61,206 nucleotides of DNA from GCA-020343675 sp964462945 (GTDB lineage: Bacteria > Planctomycetota > Phycisphaerae > Sedimentisphaerales > Anaerobacaceae): the NCBI GenBank assembly GCA_964462945.1, contig CAYWZW010000027.1, forward strand, positions 1 to 61,206, written 5' to 3'. Of the stretch, positions 50,693 to 60,232 are shown one piece after another; the first letter of the stretch is position 1, and each line of letters begins with the position of its first letter. The translations under genes and the position numbers were made by a program. The notes under the pieces are model-generated. The model searched no databases. It saw nothing but the letters and a program-made list of their open reading frames with translations, and was not told where the DNA came from.

Positions 50693-52585
50693 ATGAGAAA
50701 AAGCTGTACGAACGGAGTCACCTTGTGGATGAGCATCTCTGTCGTTTTTTCCGGACTCACCAGTATCGGCCTTGCCGCCGAACCGTACTTATCGCCGGCG
50801 GCGCTGGTTGCAGACAGCCGGGGCGAGACCCTCTATATCGCCGAGGCCACGGCCAAACAGGTGGCCGTCTTCGATACGAAAACGCAGAAGGTCACAGCGA
50901 CGATTCGTGTGCCCGCCGAGCCGACGGGTCTAGCCCTGACGGGCGATGGGACGCTGCTCTATGTCACCTGTGCCGGGCCGAGCGGAAAAATTTGCGTTAT
51001 CGACACGCGCACGGCCAAGTTATTGCGCACTCTGCCGGCCGGCCATACACCCACGGCTCCCGCGCTCAGTCCGGATGGCAAGCTCTTGTACGTATGCAAT
51101 CGCTTCGATAATGCGGTCTCGGTGATGAACACCGAGGACGGCAAGTGGATGGCGAAGATTCCCGCCCTGAGGGAGCCGGTCGCCGCCGCCATTACGCCCG
51201 ACGGAAAGTGGCTCTACGTGGGAAATCTTCTTCCTCATGGGTCCGCCGTCGCGGACTCGGTGGCCTGTAACGTCTCGGTCATAGACGCGGGGAAGATGGC
51301 CTTCGACCGGGACATTGCTTTGCCGAACGGCAGCACGGGTCTGCACGGGCTGATCGTCTCGCCGGACGGGCAGTTTGTATTTGTCTCGCACATTCTGGCT
51401 CGATACACGGTTCCCACGACCCAGTTGGAGCGAGGATGGATCAATACGAACGCCGTGACCATCATAGACGCCGGGCGCAGGAGGCTGATTGAAACGGTTC
51501 TTTTGGATGATGTGGATTACGGGGCGGCCAACCCGTGGGCCCTGGCTTGCACGAGCGACTCAAAGTACCTGTGCGTGACCCATGCCGGGACGCACGAGTT
51601 GAGCGTCATAGGCCTTGCCGCTCTGTTCGATAAGATCAAAAGCTACGCTCAGAGCAGCGGCACGGAGACTCAGACCGGCGCCGCCGACTCTTATGCGGCG
51701 TACAACTCCGGGGCCGGGACGCCTTCAAACATTCCTAATGAGCTGAGCTTCCTTTACGGCCTTCGAACCCGCGTCAAGCTCTCCGGCAAAGCCCCGCGCG
51801 CGCTGGCCATCGTCGGGGACAAAGCCTATGTTGCCGAGTACTTCACCGACAGCCTGACGGTGGTGGACATGAGCGACAAATCAAGATTCAAGACGACCTC
51901 CGTGCCTCTTGGCCCAAAAACTCAAATGACGGCCCGGCGACAGGGCGAAATGCTCTTCCACGACGCTTCTATTTGTTTTCAGGGCTGGCAGAGCTGCTCC
52001 AGTTGCCATCCTTCCGACGCGAGGGCGGACGCTCTGAACTGGGACCTGCTCAACGACGGACTGGGCAATCCGAAGAACACCAAGAGCCTTCTGCTGGCGC
52101 ACAAAACGCCGCCGGCCATGATTGCGGGGGTCCGCCAGAGTGCGGAGGTGGCCGTGCGCTCCGGCATCAGGCACATCCAATTCGCCGTGCGCCCGGAAGA
52201 AGAGGCCGCCGCAATTGACGAGTATCTCAAGAGCCTCAAGCCCCTTGCGAGCCCCTATCTTCGCAACGGAAAACTCAGCGAGTCCGCCCGGCGAGGACGG
52301 AAATTGCTTGAGAAAGCAGGTTGTGCCAAATGCCACGAAGGACCGCTTCACACGGATTTGCAGAAACACGATGTAGGCACGGGCAAAGGCCTGGACAAAG
52401 ACCGGCGTTTCGATACGCCAACGCTGGTCGAAGTCTGGCGGACCGCCCCGTATCTGTACGATGGACGCGCGGCGACCATGGAAGAGCTGCTGACCACGTA
52501 CAATCCCGGCGATAAGCACGGGGTCACGTCGAATCTCACGGATAACCAGATCAAGGATTTAGCTGCGTTCGTCCTATCTCAATAG
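50693..52585 (+). CDS. YVTN beta-propeller fused to diheme cytochrome c peroxidase/MauG-like domain
   Basis: 630 residues with signal peptide (LWMSISVVFSGLTSIGLAA). Residues about 35-400 are a seven-bladed propeller of YVTN type (LYIAEATAKQVAVFDTKTQKVTATIRVPAEP, then LSPDGKLLYVCNRFDNAVSVMN). About 405-630 is a diheme peroxidase/MauG-like domain with CSSCH (435-439) and CAKCH (544-548), RFDTPTLVEVWRTAPYLYDGRAATMEELL being typical. Anammox HzsB is a propeller without heme and HzsC a diheme CCP-like protein; some anammox genomes are reported to have them fused. The start lies 18 bp after the HzsA-like stop, with GGAG about 12 nt before it, so the two are coupled in one operon. Peroxidase or electron-transfer chemistry in the periplasm is the safest reading. 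Confidence 0.88.
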   Translation: MRKSCTNGVTLWMSISVVFSGLTSIGLAAEPYLSPAALVADSRGETLYIAEATAKQVAVFDTKTQKVTATIRVPAEPTGLALTGDGTLLYVTCAGPSGKICVIDTRTAKLLRTLPAGHTPTAPALSPDGKLLYVCNRFDNAVSVMNTEDGKWMAKIPALREPVAAAITPDGKWLYVGNLLPHGSAVADSVACNVSVIDAGKMAFDRDIALPNGSTGLHGLIVSPDGQFVFVSHILARYTVPTTQLERGWINTNAVTIIDAGRRRLIETVLLDDVDYGAANPWALACTSDSKYLCVTHAGTHELSVIGLAALFDKIKSYAQSSGTETQTGAADSYAAYNSGAGTPSNIPNELSFLYGLRTRVKLSGKAPRALAIVGDKAYVAEYFTDSLTVVDMSDKSRFKTTSVPLGPKTQMTARRQGEMLFHDASICFQGWQSCSSCHPSDARADALNWDLLNDGLGNPKNTKSLLLAHKTPPAMIAGVRQSAEVAVRSGIRHIQFAVRPEEEAAAIDEYLKSLKPLASPYLRNGKLSESARRGRKLLEKAGCAKCHEGPLHTDLQKHDVGTGKGLDKDRRFDTPTLVEVWRTAPYLYDGRAATMEELLTTYNPGDKHGVTSNLTDNQIKDLAAFVLSQ

Positions 52586-52593
52586 AACGTTTT

Positions 52594-52699
52594 GAATATC
52601 GAATATCGAACAAGGAATATCCAATGATGAAGTAGACACGACACGAGGAGAGAAACTTAGTTTGTTATTCGACATTCGTTATTGGATATTCATTATTCA
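52594..52699. repeat. GAATATCGAAT/ATTATTC inverted repeat, second copy
   Basis: Begins with GAATATCGAATATCGAA and ends with ATTGGATATTCATTATTC; halves are complementary with gaps. It fills most of the gap between the propeller-peroxidase gene and the malectin-domain gene. Confidence 0.7.
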
Positions 52700-52717
52700 A
52701 AGAGGGAGGTCATTCAC

Positions 52718-55700
52718 ATGAGCAGGAACATTTTTCTTCTGGCACTGATCTTGTTTTGTGCGCCATTGTTTTGCATCGGCTGCTCCGTGATAGCCGGACG
52801 CAGCGCCGACGCTCCAGCCTTCACCATAGTCAGTCCATCGAATGCGACGACGGTCGAGGACCTGGCGGCAAAGGAGGTTCGGCGCTATGTGTACCTTCGG
52901 ACGGCCAAGCTGCTGCCCATCGTCCGAAGCAAAGATGGACTTCTTGCGAGAACCGCTCTTATTGTCGTAGGACAAAAGGACCGCCCCGCCGTCCGAGCGA
53001 TCACGGCCAAGGACGCGAAGCTGGCATCCTCCGTGGGTTCGCTGGAAGCTCAGCAATATCTGCTCAGGACTATGAACATCGGGAATCGGCAAGCTGTCCT
53101 GATAACCGGCGGAGATTCCATCGGCACACTGTACGCCGCGTATCGATTCACCGAGCATCTGGGCGTGCGTTTCTATCTGCACGGGGACACGATACCTGAT
53201 GAGCGTATCGCCCTGAGAATACCCGACCTGGATGAGAGGGGCGAGCCCCTGTTCAGCCTGCGGGGAATTCAACCGTTCCACGATTTTCCCGAAGGGCCGG
53301 ACTGGTGGAATGCGGATGACTACAAGGCCGTCATCGCGCAACTGCCGAAGCTGCGAATGAACTTCTTCGGGCTGCACACGTATCCCCAGGGCGGGGTCGG
53401 TCCGGAGCCGACGGTCTGGATCGGTATGCCGGGGGACTTCAACGAAGATGGAACCGTGAAGTTCAGCTATCCATCGAGGCACTTCACGACGGCGAACGTC
53501 ACGGGCGCCTGGGGCTACAAGCCGGCACAAACCGGTGACTACACGTTCGGTGCATCTCACATCTTCGAACGCGACGACTACGGCCCGGACTACATGCTCG
53601 GCATGAATCCCTGGACGCAGCTCTCCAGCAAAAAAGCCAACGAATTGTTCAACCGCATGGGTGGCACGCTGAGAGAGGCCTTCGAATGTGCCCACACTCT
53701 CGGCGTCAAGACCTGCGTCGGCACGGAAACGCCCCTCATCATTCCTGACGCGGTGAAAGAGCGCATCAAGAGCACAGGCAAGGACCCGTCCGACCCGGCG
53801 GTGGCGCAGGAACTATACGAAGGCATGTTCCAGCGAATCGCCAGGACCTATCCACTGGACTATTACTGGTTCTGGACGCCCGAAGACTGGACCTGGGGCA
53901 ATCCCAAGGACGAGCAGGTCGAAGCGACACTGGCCGATTTCCGTGCGGCGATTGCGGCGGTGAAGAAAGTCGGTGCCCCGTTCACACTGGCGACGTGCGG
54001 GTGGGTCCTCGGTCCGCCGAAAGATCGGGCCCTGTTCGACAATACCCTGCCAAAGGAAATGCCGATGAGCTGCATCAACCGCAACGTCGGCTTTGCGCCG
54101 GTCGAGCCGGGCTTTGCCCGCGTTGAGGGCCGGCCGAAATGGGCCATTCCCTGGCTGGAGGACGACCCGGCGATGATCATCCCGCAGCTTTGGGCCGGGC
54201 GGATGCGGCGCGACGCGGCAGATGCGCTCGCCCACGGGTGCACGGGTCTTATGGGCATCCACTGGCGAACCCGCATCCTCGGACCGAATGTCTCCGCCCT
54301 GGCTCATGCGGCCTGGGAACAGAGAGAATGGAACCCGGATTTCGGCAAGAAAATCGAGCCGCCTGAGCCAAAACTTTCCGAGGGCCGTGAGGGCGGCAAC
54401 GCTGCTCAGTTTCCGAACAACCCGATAGCTGATACCGAGAATGACCCGCTTTACCAGACAGTTATATGGGATGTGAAAGCGTATCGCTTGAAGGTGCCGG
54501 ACGGGACGTACACCGTGACATTGAAGTTCTGCGAACCTCACTACGACGCCGCCGGAAAGCGAATCTTCGGCGTCGAGCTTCAAAGCAAGAAAGTCATTGA
54601 TAAGTTAGACATTTTCGCCGAGGTCGGCAGGAACAGGGCGTTGGACTACACTTTTGAAGGTATCAGAGCCCGGAATGGTCTGCTCGAAATCGCTTTCGAG
54701 AGTGTGGTGGAGTTTCCGTGCATTGCGGCGTTTGTTGTGCAGGGCCAGACTGTCACAAGAAAGATCAACTGTGGCGGCCCGGCGTACAAGGACTTTGAGG
54801 CGGATCTGATAGCTGCGGAGTCTGATAGCAGGCTGCGTGACCTGCCGGTCGATGATTTCTACGCCGACTGGGCGTTGACGCAGTTCGGGCCGCAGGTCGC
54901 CGAGCCAACGGCCAGGTTGTTTGCCAGCCTCGACGGAGGACCGCTGGCCGCCGATCAAGGACAGCGAGGCACCAACCTGCCGCGGCCCTCCACATGGGTC
55001 GGCGGTCCCGGCGGGATCAATCCCGACGAAAGGCCCTGGGGGCAGGCCGGCAAGGAATATGACTTCGTCGAGCAGATGGCCGGGCTTCGTCCACAGGTCA
55101 AAGGAGCGGGCAATCTCGAACGGTTCGACTACTGGCTCAACAGCTTCCGCTACCTGCGGGAGGTCGGGCAGGTCAACTGCACCTGGGCCCGATTCAACGC
55201 CGCGATGAAAAAAGTCAAGGACGAAAAAGAGCCGCAGACCCGCAAACGCCTCGCGCAGGAGACCGCCCTGCCGATTAGGAAAGAGCTTGTCGCTCAGGTG
55301 GCCGAAGTACACCGCTATCTGCTGGCGACCGTCAGTACAAACGGCGGCATGGGCAACGTCGCCAACTGGCAGCAGCACGTGATGCCGGCGTTGCTCACCG
55401 AGCCCGGCAGGGAGCTGGCGGAGATTCTGGGCGTGGAATTGCCGGCCGATGCGATGCCTTCGGCACCATACCGTGGTTCGCTGCGATTGATTGTGCCGAC
55501 GGTGCGAGGCAGCCTCTCAGGCGGCGAAGACCTCAAACTCAAGGTGATTGTTCTGGCGGCGGGCCAGCCCAAAGATGCGGCGTTGTACTGGCGAACGATG
55601 GGCAAAGGAAATTACACGAAGATTCCGCTGACACACGTTGCTCGCGGCGTATATTCCGCCCGGATTCCCGCCGGCAGCATCAAGGGCGATCTGGAGTATT

Positions 55701-55801
55701 ACATCAAGGCGATCTCCGCCGACGATCAGGAGGCGGTGTTTCCCGCCGCGGCACCAGACGTTACGCAAACGGTTGTCGTCATCGAGGAGAAACTGGGATG
55801 A
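52718..55801 (+). CDS. Lipoprotein with GH67/GH20-like N-domain, TIM barrel and malectin domain
   Basis: 1027 residues from the ATG at 52718 (AGGGAGGT 7 nt upstream). A lipobox (LFCIGC) predicts lipid anchoring. Residues about 30-160 resemble the N-domain of alpha-glucuronidases and GH20 (TTVEDLAAKEVRRYVYLRT, SIGTLYAAYRFTEHLGVRFYLHGD). The central part (about 165-540) is a TIM-barrel-like region (YYWFWTPEDWTWGNPKDEQVEATL). About 555-690 is a malectin-like carbohydrate-binding domain (RLKVPDGTYTVTLKFCEPHYDAAG). The end carries a beta-sandwich with IPAGSIKGDLEYYIKAISADDQ. A polysaccharide-targeted enzyme or binding protein; catalytic residues were not fixed. It overlaps the first sulfatase by 4 bp (ATGA). 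Confidence 0.78.
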   Translation: MSRNIFLLALILFCAPLFCIGCSVIAGRSADAPAFTIVSPSNATTVEDLAAKEVRRYVYLRTAKLLPIVRSKDGLLARTALIVVGQKDRPAVRAITAKDAKLASSVGSLEAQQYLLRTMNIGNRQAVLITGGDSIGTLYAAYRFTEHLGVRFYLHGDTIPDERIALRIPDLDERGEPLFSLRGIQPFHDFPEGPDWWNADDYKAVIAQLPKLRMNFFGLHTYPQGGVGPEPTVWIGMPGDFNEDGTVKFSYPSRHFTTANVTGAWGYKPAQTGDYTFGASHIFERDDYGPDYMLGMNPWTQLSSKKANELFNRMGGTLREAFECAHTLGVKTCVGTETPLIIPDAVKERIKSTGKDPSDPAVAQELYEGMFQRIARTYPLDYYWFWTPEDWTWGNPKDEQVEATLADFRAAIAAVKKVGAPFTLATCGWVLGPPKDRALFDNTLPKEMPMSCINRNVGFAPVEPGFARVEGRPKWAIPWLEDDPAMIIPQLWAGRMRRDAADALAHGCTGLMGIHWRTRILGPNVSALAHAAWEQREWNPDFGKKIEPPEPKLSEGREGGNAAQFPNNPIADTENDPLYQTVIWDVKAYRLKVPDGTYTVTLKFCEPHYDAAGKRIFGVELQSKKVIDKLDIFAEVGRNRALDYTFEGIRARNGLLEIAFESVVEFPCIAAFVVQGQTVTRKINCGGPAYKDFEADLIAAESDSRLRDLPVDDFYADWALTQFGPQVAEPTARLFASLDGGPLAADQGQRGTNLPRPSTWVGGPGGINPDERPWGQAGKEYDFVEQMAGLRPQVKGAGNLERFDYWLNSFRYLREVGQVNCTWARFNAAMKKVKDEKEPQTRKRLAQETALPIRKELVAQVAEVHRYLLATVSTNGGMGNVANWQQHVMPALLTEPGRELAEILGVELPADAMPSAPYRGSLRLIVPTVRGSLSGGEDLKLKVIVLAAGQPKDAALYWRTMGKGNYTKIPLTHVARGVYSARIPAGSIKGDLEYYIKAISADDQEAVFPAAAPDVTQTVVVIEEKLG

Positions 55802-57276
55802 GCGAACGGCACTACACACGCCGCGATTTTCTGAGAATCGCCGGCTTCGGGGCGGCGGCACTGGCCCTGCAGGGGCAGGCGGCAAACGCAGCAAATAAGA
55901 AACCCAACTTCGTTTTCATCCTCGTTGACGACCTGGGCTGGATTGATACAAGCTGCTACGGCAGCAAGTTTTACGAAACGCCGAACATTGACAGGCTTGC
56001 CGCCGGAGGGATGCGATTTACCGACGCCTACGCTGCGTGTGCGGTCTGCTCACCGACGCGGGCAGCCGTCATGACGGGGCGTTATCCCGCCCGGCTCGGA
56101 GTCACCGACTGGATTCGAGCACGTTTCCAGGGCGGTAAAATCCCGCAGGACAGGAAGAATCCGAGCGCATACGTCGGCGGCAGGAACAACAAGCTGCTGT
56201 GTCCGCCCAACGCGCTGTGGATGGAGCTTGAAGAGATCACGATTGCCGAATCGCTCAAAGCGGCAGGATACACCTGCTGCCACATCGGCAAGTGGCACCT
56301 CGGCGCTGACGACTGGTATCCCGACAAGCAGGGCTTTGACTTCAACATAGGCGGCTGCGACTTCGGCCAGCCGCCCAGCTATTTCGACCCCTATTCTCGA
56401 GCCGGACAGGGACCAGTACCCACGCTTGAGCCTCGGCGTCAGGGCGAATACCTCACCGACCGCGAAGCCGACGAAGCGGTGACATTCATCCGGCGGCACA
56501 AAGACAAGCCGTTCTTTCTCTACATGGCCCACTATGCTGTCCACACTCCGATCCAGGCCAAGAAAGACCTGATTGAAAAATACAAGGCAAAAACGCCTAC
56601 GGACCAGAAGAACCCAGCTTACGCCGCAATGGTCGAGAGCGTGGACGACGCCGTAGGCAAAATCATGGCGGTGCTCGATGAGTTGGACCTGGCCGATGAG
56701 ACGATCATCTTTTTTACCGGCGACAATGGAGGGCTACTGCCTATTACAAGCAATGTGCCCCTCCGCGCCGGCAAGGGCTATCCATACGAGGGCGGCATCC
56801 GCGAGCCTCTCATTGTCCGCTGGCCCGGAGTCATCGAGCCGGGCTCGGTCAGCCGTGAGCCGGTCACGAGTGTGGATTACTTTGCGACCATCTGCGAAGC
56901 CGCCGGTGTGCCGCTGCCTGGCGACCGTGACATCGATGGCGCCTCGCTGCTGGGACATCTAAAATCCGGCGGCGCCGAGAAGCTGGATCGTGAGGCAATC
57001 TACTGGCACTTCCCGCACTATCGCGGCGATGTCGTACCTTACAGCATCATCCGGGCGGGCGACTGGAAGCTCATCAAACGATACGAGGGCAAGACTTTCG
57101 AGCTATTCAATTTGAAGGCCGATCTGTCTGAAAAAGAGGACCTCTCAGAGACCTTACCGGAGGAGGTCCGGGAACTCGATGCCAAATTGACCGATTGGCT
57201 GCGCGCCACCGGCGCCAAGCTGCCCAGGCCAAATCCGGATTACGATCCGAACGCCGCAAGAGACTCGAAACAATGA
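55798..57276 (+). CDS. Tat-exported type I sulfatase
   Basis: 492 residues; Tat leader RRDFLRIAGFGAAALALQGQA. The catalytic signature CSPTR (84-88) carries the cysteine that is converted to formylglycine, within AYAACAVCSPTRAAVMTGRYP. Metal-binding residues are seen in NFVFILVDDLGW and in IIFFTGDNGG. Family S1 arylsulfatase-like; likely removes sulfate from algal or other sulfated glycans. Coupled to the malectin-domain protein by ATGA and followed after 15 bp by a second sulfatase. It would need a full formylglycine-generating enzyme, which the truncated SUMF1 gene in this window is unlikely to supply. Confidence 0.94.
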   Translation: MSERHYTRRDFLRIAGFGAAALALQGQAANAANKKPNFVFILVDDLGWIDTSCYGSKFYETPNIDRLAAGGMRFTDAYAACAVCSPTRAAVMTGRYPARLGVTDWIRARFQGGKIPQDRKNPSAYVGGRNNKLLCPPNALWMELEEITIAESLKAAGYTCCHIGKWHLGADDWYPDKQGFDFNIGGCDFGQPPSYFDPYSRAGQGPVPTLEPRRQGEYLTDREADEAVTFIRRHKDKPFFLYMAHYAVHTPIQAKKDLIEKYKAKTPTDQKNPAYAAMVESVDDAVGKIMAVLDELDLADETIIFFTGDNGGLLPITSNVPLRAGKGYPYEGGIREPLIVRWPGVIEPGSVSREPVTSVDYFATICEAAGVPLPGDRDIDGASLLGHLKSGGAEKLDREAIYWHFPHYRGDVVPYSIIRAGDWKLIKRYEGKTFELFNLKADLSEKEDLSETLPEEVRELDAKLTDWLRATGAKLPRPNPDYDPNAARDSKQ

Positions 57277-57291
57277 AAGAGAGCATATCTT

Positions 57292-58725
57292 ATGAGAACA
57301 CGCAATAGGCGCGATTTCCTGAAAGCCGTCGGACTGGGAATGGCGGCAGTGGCCGTCCCGAGCAGGCTCCCTGCAAAGGAGGCGACGAAAGACCGACCGA
57401 ACATCCTGTGGGTTCTGTCTGAGGACATCAGCCCTGATTTGAGCTGCTATGGCGCACCGGCGGTGCAGACCCCGAATCTTGACAAGCTGGCGGCCCAGGG
57501 CATCCGCTTCACGAACGCATTTACGACCGGGCCGGTCTGCTCGGCCAGCCGGTCTGCGATGATTACCGGAATGTTTCAGACCACCATCGGGGCACATCAT
57601 CACCGCAGCCATCGCGACGATGGTTATACCTTGCCTGAACCGGTCCGGCTGATCACCGAGCACTTTCGGCAGGCCGGATACTTCACGGCCAACGTCAAAA
57701 CCGCCGCCCCGGGTGTGGCCGGCTCGGGCAAGACGGACTTCAATTTCCAGTTCAAGAACGCCTTTGATGGAAGCGACTGGAATCAGCGCAAGGCCGGCCA
57801 GCCTTTCTTCGCCCAGCTTTCCATCAGCATGACGCACCGAGGCGGGCACTGGAAGACGGTGCGAGAGAAGCTGGACGACCCGGTCGAGCCGGCCGAAGTC
57901 AAGCTGCCCCCCTACTATCCCGACCACCCGGTAGCGCGTGAAGACTGGGCGACCTACCTGAACTCGATCCAGGTGATGGACCAATACATGGGCAAGATTC
58001 TAAAGCGCCTCGACGACGAGCGCCTGGCGGACAACACGGCGGTTATCTTCATAGGCGACAACGGCCAGTGCCACGTGCGCGGCAAGCAATGGCTCTACGA
58101 CGGCGGTATCCACATTCCATTGATCGTCCGCTGGCCCGGCAAGCTCAACGCTGGGCAGGTATGCGACCACATGATCAGTGCCATCGACATCTCGGCAACG
58201 GTGCTGAAGATTGCCGGCGTCGAGCCACCGGAGTATATGGAAGGAAAGGTTTTTCTTGAACCCGACGCGAAAGGTGTTTGGAAGCCCGTCGCTCGGCACG
58301 AGTATATCATCGCCGCACGCGATCGTTGCGACGAGACCGTCGATCGCATCCGCTGTGTGCGGACCAAACAGTATAAATATATCCACAACTTCATGCCCGA
58401 ACGACCCTATACCCAGCCGAACGCGTATAAAGAGCAGTCTTATCCGATGCTGAATCTGATGAAAGAGCTTCACGCCCAGGGCAAGCTCACGCCCGTCCAG
58501 GCATTGTTCATGGCGCCGCGAAAGCCGGATGAGGAACTCTACAATCTGACAAGCGACCTGTGGGAGATCAACAACCTTGCAGCATCTCCGGAGCATCAGC
58601 AAACACTAAAGAACATGCGGGCGATTTTGGATAAATGGATTAAAGATACCGGGGACATGGGCCAGTTTCCCGAAAAGCCCAGTGCTGTAACGGAGCAGGA
58701 CCGAATCAAAATATATGGAAAATAG
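57292..58725 (+). CDS. Tat-exported type I sulfatase (CSASR type)
   Basis: 477 residues with Tat leader NRRDFLKAVGLGMAAVAVP. The catalytic motif is CSASR (83-87): the usual proline is an alanine, one of the two accepted residues of the C-x-P/A-x-R signature. NILWVLSEDISPDLSCYG and AVIFIGDNGQCHVRGKQWLYDGG are the metal and active-site blocks. Sequence is clearly different from the neighbouring sulfatase, so the two probably act on different sulfate positions. AAAGAGAG precedes the ATG. Last plus-strand gene of the polysaccharide block. Confidence 0.93.
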   Translation: MRTRNRRDFLKAVGLGMAAVAVPSRLPAKEATKDRPNILWVLSEDISPDLSCYGAPAVQTPNLDKLAAQGIRFTNAFTTGPVCSASRSAMITGMFQTTIGAHHHRSHRDDGYTLPEPVRLITEHFRQAGYFTANVKTAAPGVAGSGKTDFNFQFKNAFDGSDWNQRKAGQPFFAQLSISMTHRGGHWKTVREKLDDPVEPAEVKLPPYYPDHPVAREDWATYLNSIQVMDQYMGKILKRLDDERLADNTAVIFIGDNGQCHVRGKQWLYDGGIHIPLIVRWPGKLNAGQVCDHMISAIDISATVLKIAGVEPPEYMEGKVFLEPDAKGVWKPVARHEYIIAARDRCDETVDRIRCVRTKQYKYIHNFMPERPYTQPNAYKEQSYPMLNLMKELHAQGKLTPVQALFMAPRKPDEELYNLTSDLWEINNLAASPEHQQTLKNMRAILDKWIKDTGDMGQFPEKPSAVTEQDRIKIYGK

Positions 58726-58793
58726 CCCTGCCTCATCGCGGGCCTGCACTTCGCCGGTCCGGGTCATGCTGCAACGAGAACGGATCCGCACGT

Positions 58794-59849
58794 TCAGAAT
58801 AGCTTGACTTCAATCTTTTTATTGCGCCATTCGGCAACGAAAGCTTTCATTTCGTCCAGCAGCAGTTGCAGTTGCCGGGTATTCTCAAGCAGATTTTCGT
58901 AGAAGGTCCCATCGTTGAGGAGCCTGGCGGCGGTGCCCTGGCCGTTGTTGACCTTCTCCAGGATGAGCCGAAGCTCCGTCATCGCGGCGCTGAACTGCTC
59001 GCTTGTATCAACCATCGCCGTCACGAGCTTCTCCGCCTTGGCATCGGTACTTTCCAGAGTCGATGTCCCTGCGGCGGTGAATTTCCGGATATCCTCGCTT
59101 GTGTTTGTAACAGCAGTCACCACCTCTTCCACTTTGGCATCCGCGTGCTCTATAATGGTCGTTCCGGCGGCAGCGAGTCTCTCGAACTCTTCCATCGTCC
59201 GCTTGGCCTGCTCCGACGCTTCAGCCACATTCGCCAGAGTTCTCTTGATGTTCTCCTTGCTGTCCTGATCGCCGAGAATATCGTTGGCGTTGCTGATGAA
59301 GTCGTTGATACCTTTGATCAATTCGCTCAGTTTTTGCTGGCTCTCTTCGGGGAAGAATTCGCTGGTCATGCCGGTGGAGCCCTGAAGCCATATTCCGTCC
59401 ACCAGGTATTTTGTTTCCGGGCGGCTCGGGTCACGTTGGACCAAAGGCATTCCCGGGCACTGCTTAAGTTCAATGTAACTGCTGCCCAACCCTCGCGTCA
59501 TCAGCTTGACCTGAACACAGGAGGGAATGGTAACATACCTCTTATCAACACTGAGAATAACGACCGTTTGATAATACTTTAAGTGAGTGTCCAAGTCTTC
59601 TCTTTCCTCCGGAGCCATGACACTTGTGACTCTCCCAACCTGATAGCCGCAAAAACGCACAGGCGTATCTTTCTGTACGCCCGTCGCTGTTGGGAATTGG
59701 ACGTTGACCTGATAAGCGTTCATTTTTGTCACAACGCCGGGCAAGTCCCCGAACTTGAAAATCAGCCACACCAGCGCACACAGACCCGCGATCACAAAAA
59801 TGCCCACAACCATATTGCGCCTTCTCTGGGTAGTCTCGTAGTCACTCAC
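58794..59849 (-). CDS. mlaD: MlaD-family (MCE domain) lipid transport protein
   Basis: 351 residues from a GTG at 59849. One membrane helix (NMVVGIFVIAGLCALVWLIFKFGDL) is followed by an MCE domain (about 40-125; YQVNVQFPTATGVQKDTPVRFCGYQVGRV). The C-terminal 180 residues are long amphipathic helices (LSELIKGINDFISNANDILG, TLANVAEASEQAKRTMEEFERL), as in MCE proteins that build a tube across the periplasm. It ends with a short charged tail. MlaD holds lipid for the MlaFEDB transporter; MlaE and MlaF are not in the window. The MerR-like gene precedes it with a 1-nt overlap (TAGTG). Confidence 0.88.
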   Translation of the reverse strand: MSDYETTQRRRNMVVGIFVIAGLCALVWLIFKFGDLPGVVTKMNAYQVNVQFPTATGVQKDTPVRFCGYQVGRVTSVMAPEEREDLDTHLKYYQTVVILSVDKRYVTIPSCVQVKLMTRGLGSSYIELKQCPGMPLVQRDPSRPETKYLVDGIWLQGSTGMTSEFFPEESQQKLSELIKGINDFISNANDILGDQDSKENIKRTLANVAEASEQAKRTMEEFERLAAAGTTIIEHADAKVEEVVTAVTNTSEDIRKFTAAGTSTLESTDAKAEKLVTAMVDTSEQFSAAMTELRLILEKVNNGQGTAARLLNDGTFYENLLENTRQLQLLLDEMKAFVAEWRNKKIEVKLF

Positions 59850-60106
59850 TATTTGCTTCCTTTCACATCGGTGCGGCCGTCCAGAAACAACTCTCGTATC
59901 GCCCGTAAGGGATAGCCGCTGTCGTTCAGTTTCTTGATCAATCTAATGCGCTCAATGCACTTCTGGTCGAATAATCGTCGGCCTGTGGACGTAACCTCTG
60001 TTGGCTCGAGCAGTCCGACCATCAGATAATATTGCAGAGACTGCCGGGAAATGCCAGCTTTCTTTGCGGCTGCACCTACAGACGCCAACTTGTCTTTCTC
60101 ACTCAA
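59849..60106 (-). CDS. MerR-family transcriptional regulator, short
   Basis: 85 residues starting with a TTG at 60106. The MerR winged helix is complete: SVGAAAKKAGISRQSLQYYLMVGLLEPTEVTSTGRRLFD, then IRLIKKLNDSGYPLRAIRELF. Nothing follows the DNA-binding part, so no effector domain is present. The stop overlaps the GTG of mlaD by one base, which suggests that the regulator controls its own operon with mlaD. Promoter at 60170-60198. Confidence 0.88.
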   Translation of the reverse strand: MSEKDKLASVGAAAKKAGISRQSLQYYLMVGLLEPTEVTSTGRRLFDQKCIERIRLIKKLNDSGYPLRAIRELFLDGRTDVKGSK

Positions 60107-60169
60107 GGCTTATCCCCACAAAGCCAAACACAAATAATAGAGAAAACCCGGAGACCGGAATTTCATGGC

Positions 60170-60198
60170 ATTATAACAGGTGCAGTGCGTTTTGCCCA
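60170..60198 (-). promoter_or_regulatory. Promoter of the MerR-mlaD operon
   Basis: On the minus strand TGGGCA (60198-60193), 17-bp spacer, TATAAT (60175-60170) with TGT before it. A 4/6 -35 match with an extended -10 is acceptable. Leader about 55 nt. Confidence 0.5.
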
Positions 60199-60232
60199 GA
60201 AGTTTCCGTGCACGGCGTCGTTTCGTCAGGCT

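Noticed and set aside
48107..52585. True anammox hydrazine synthase
   Set aside because: The family likeness is real, but there is no hydrazine dehydrogenase or other anammox gene, a third heme motif is present and the neighbours are polysaccharide enzymes; calling it hydrazine synthase would go beyond the evidence.
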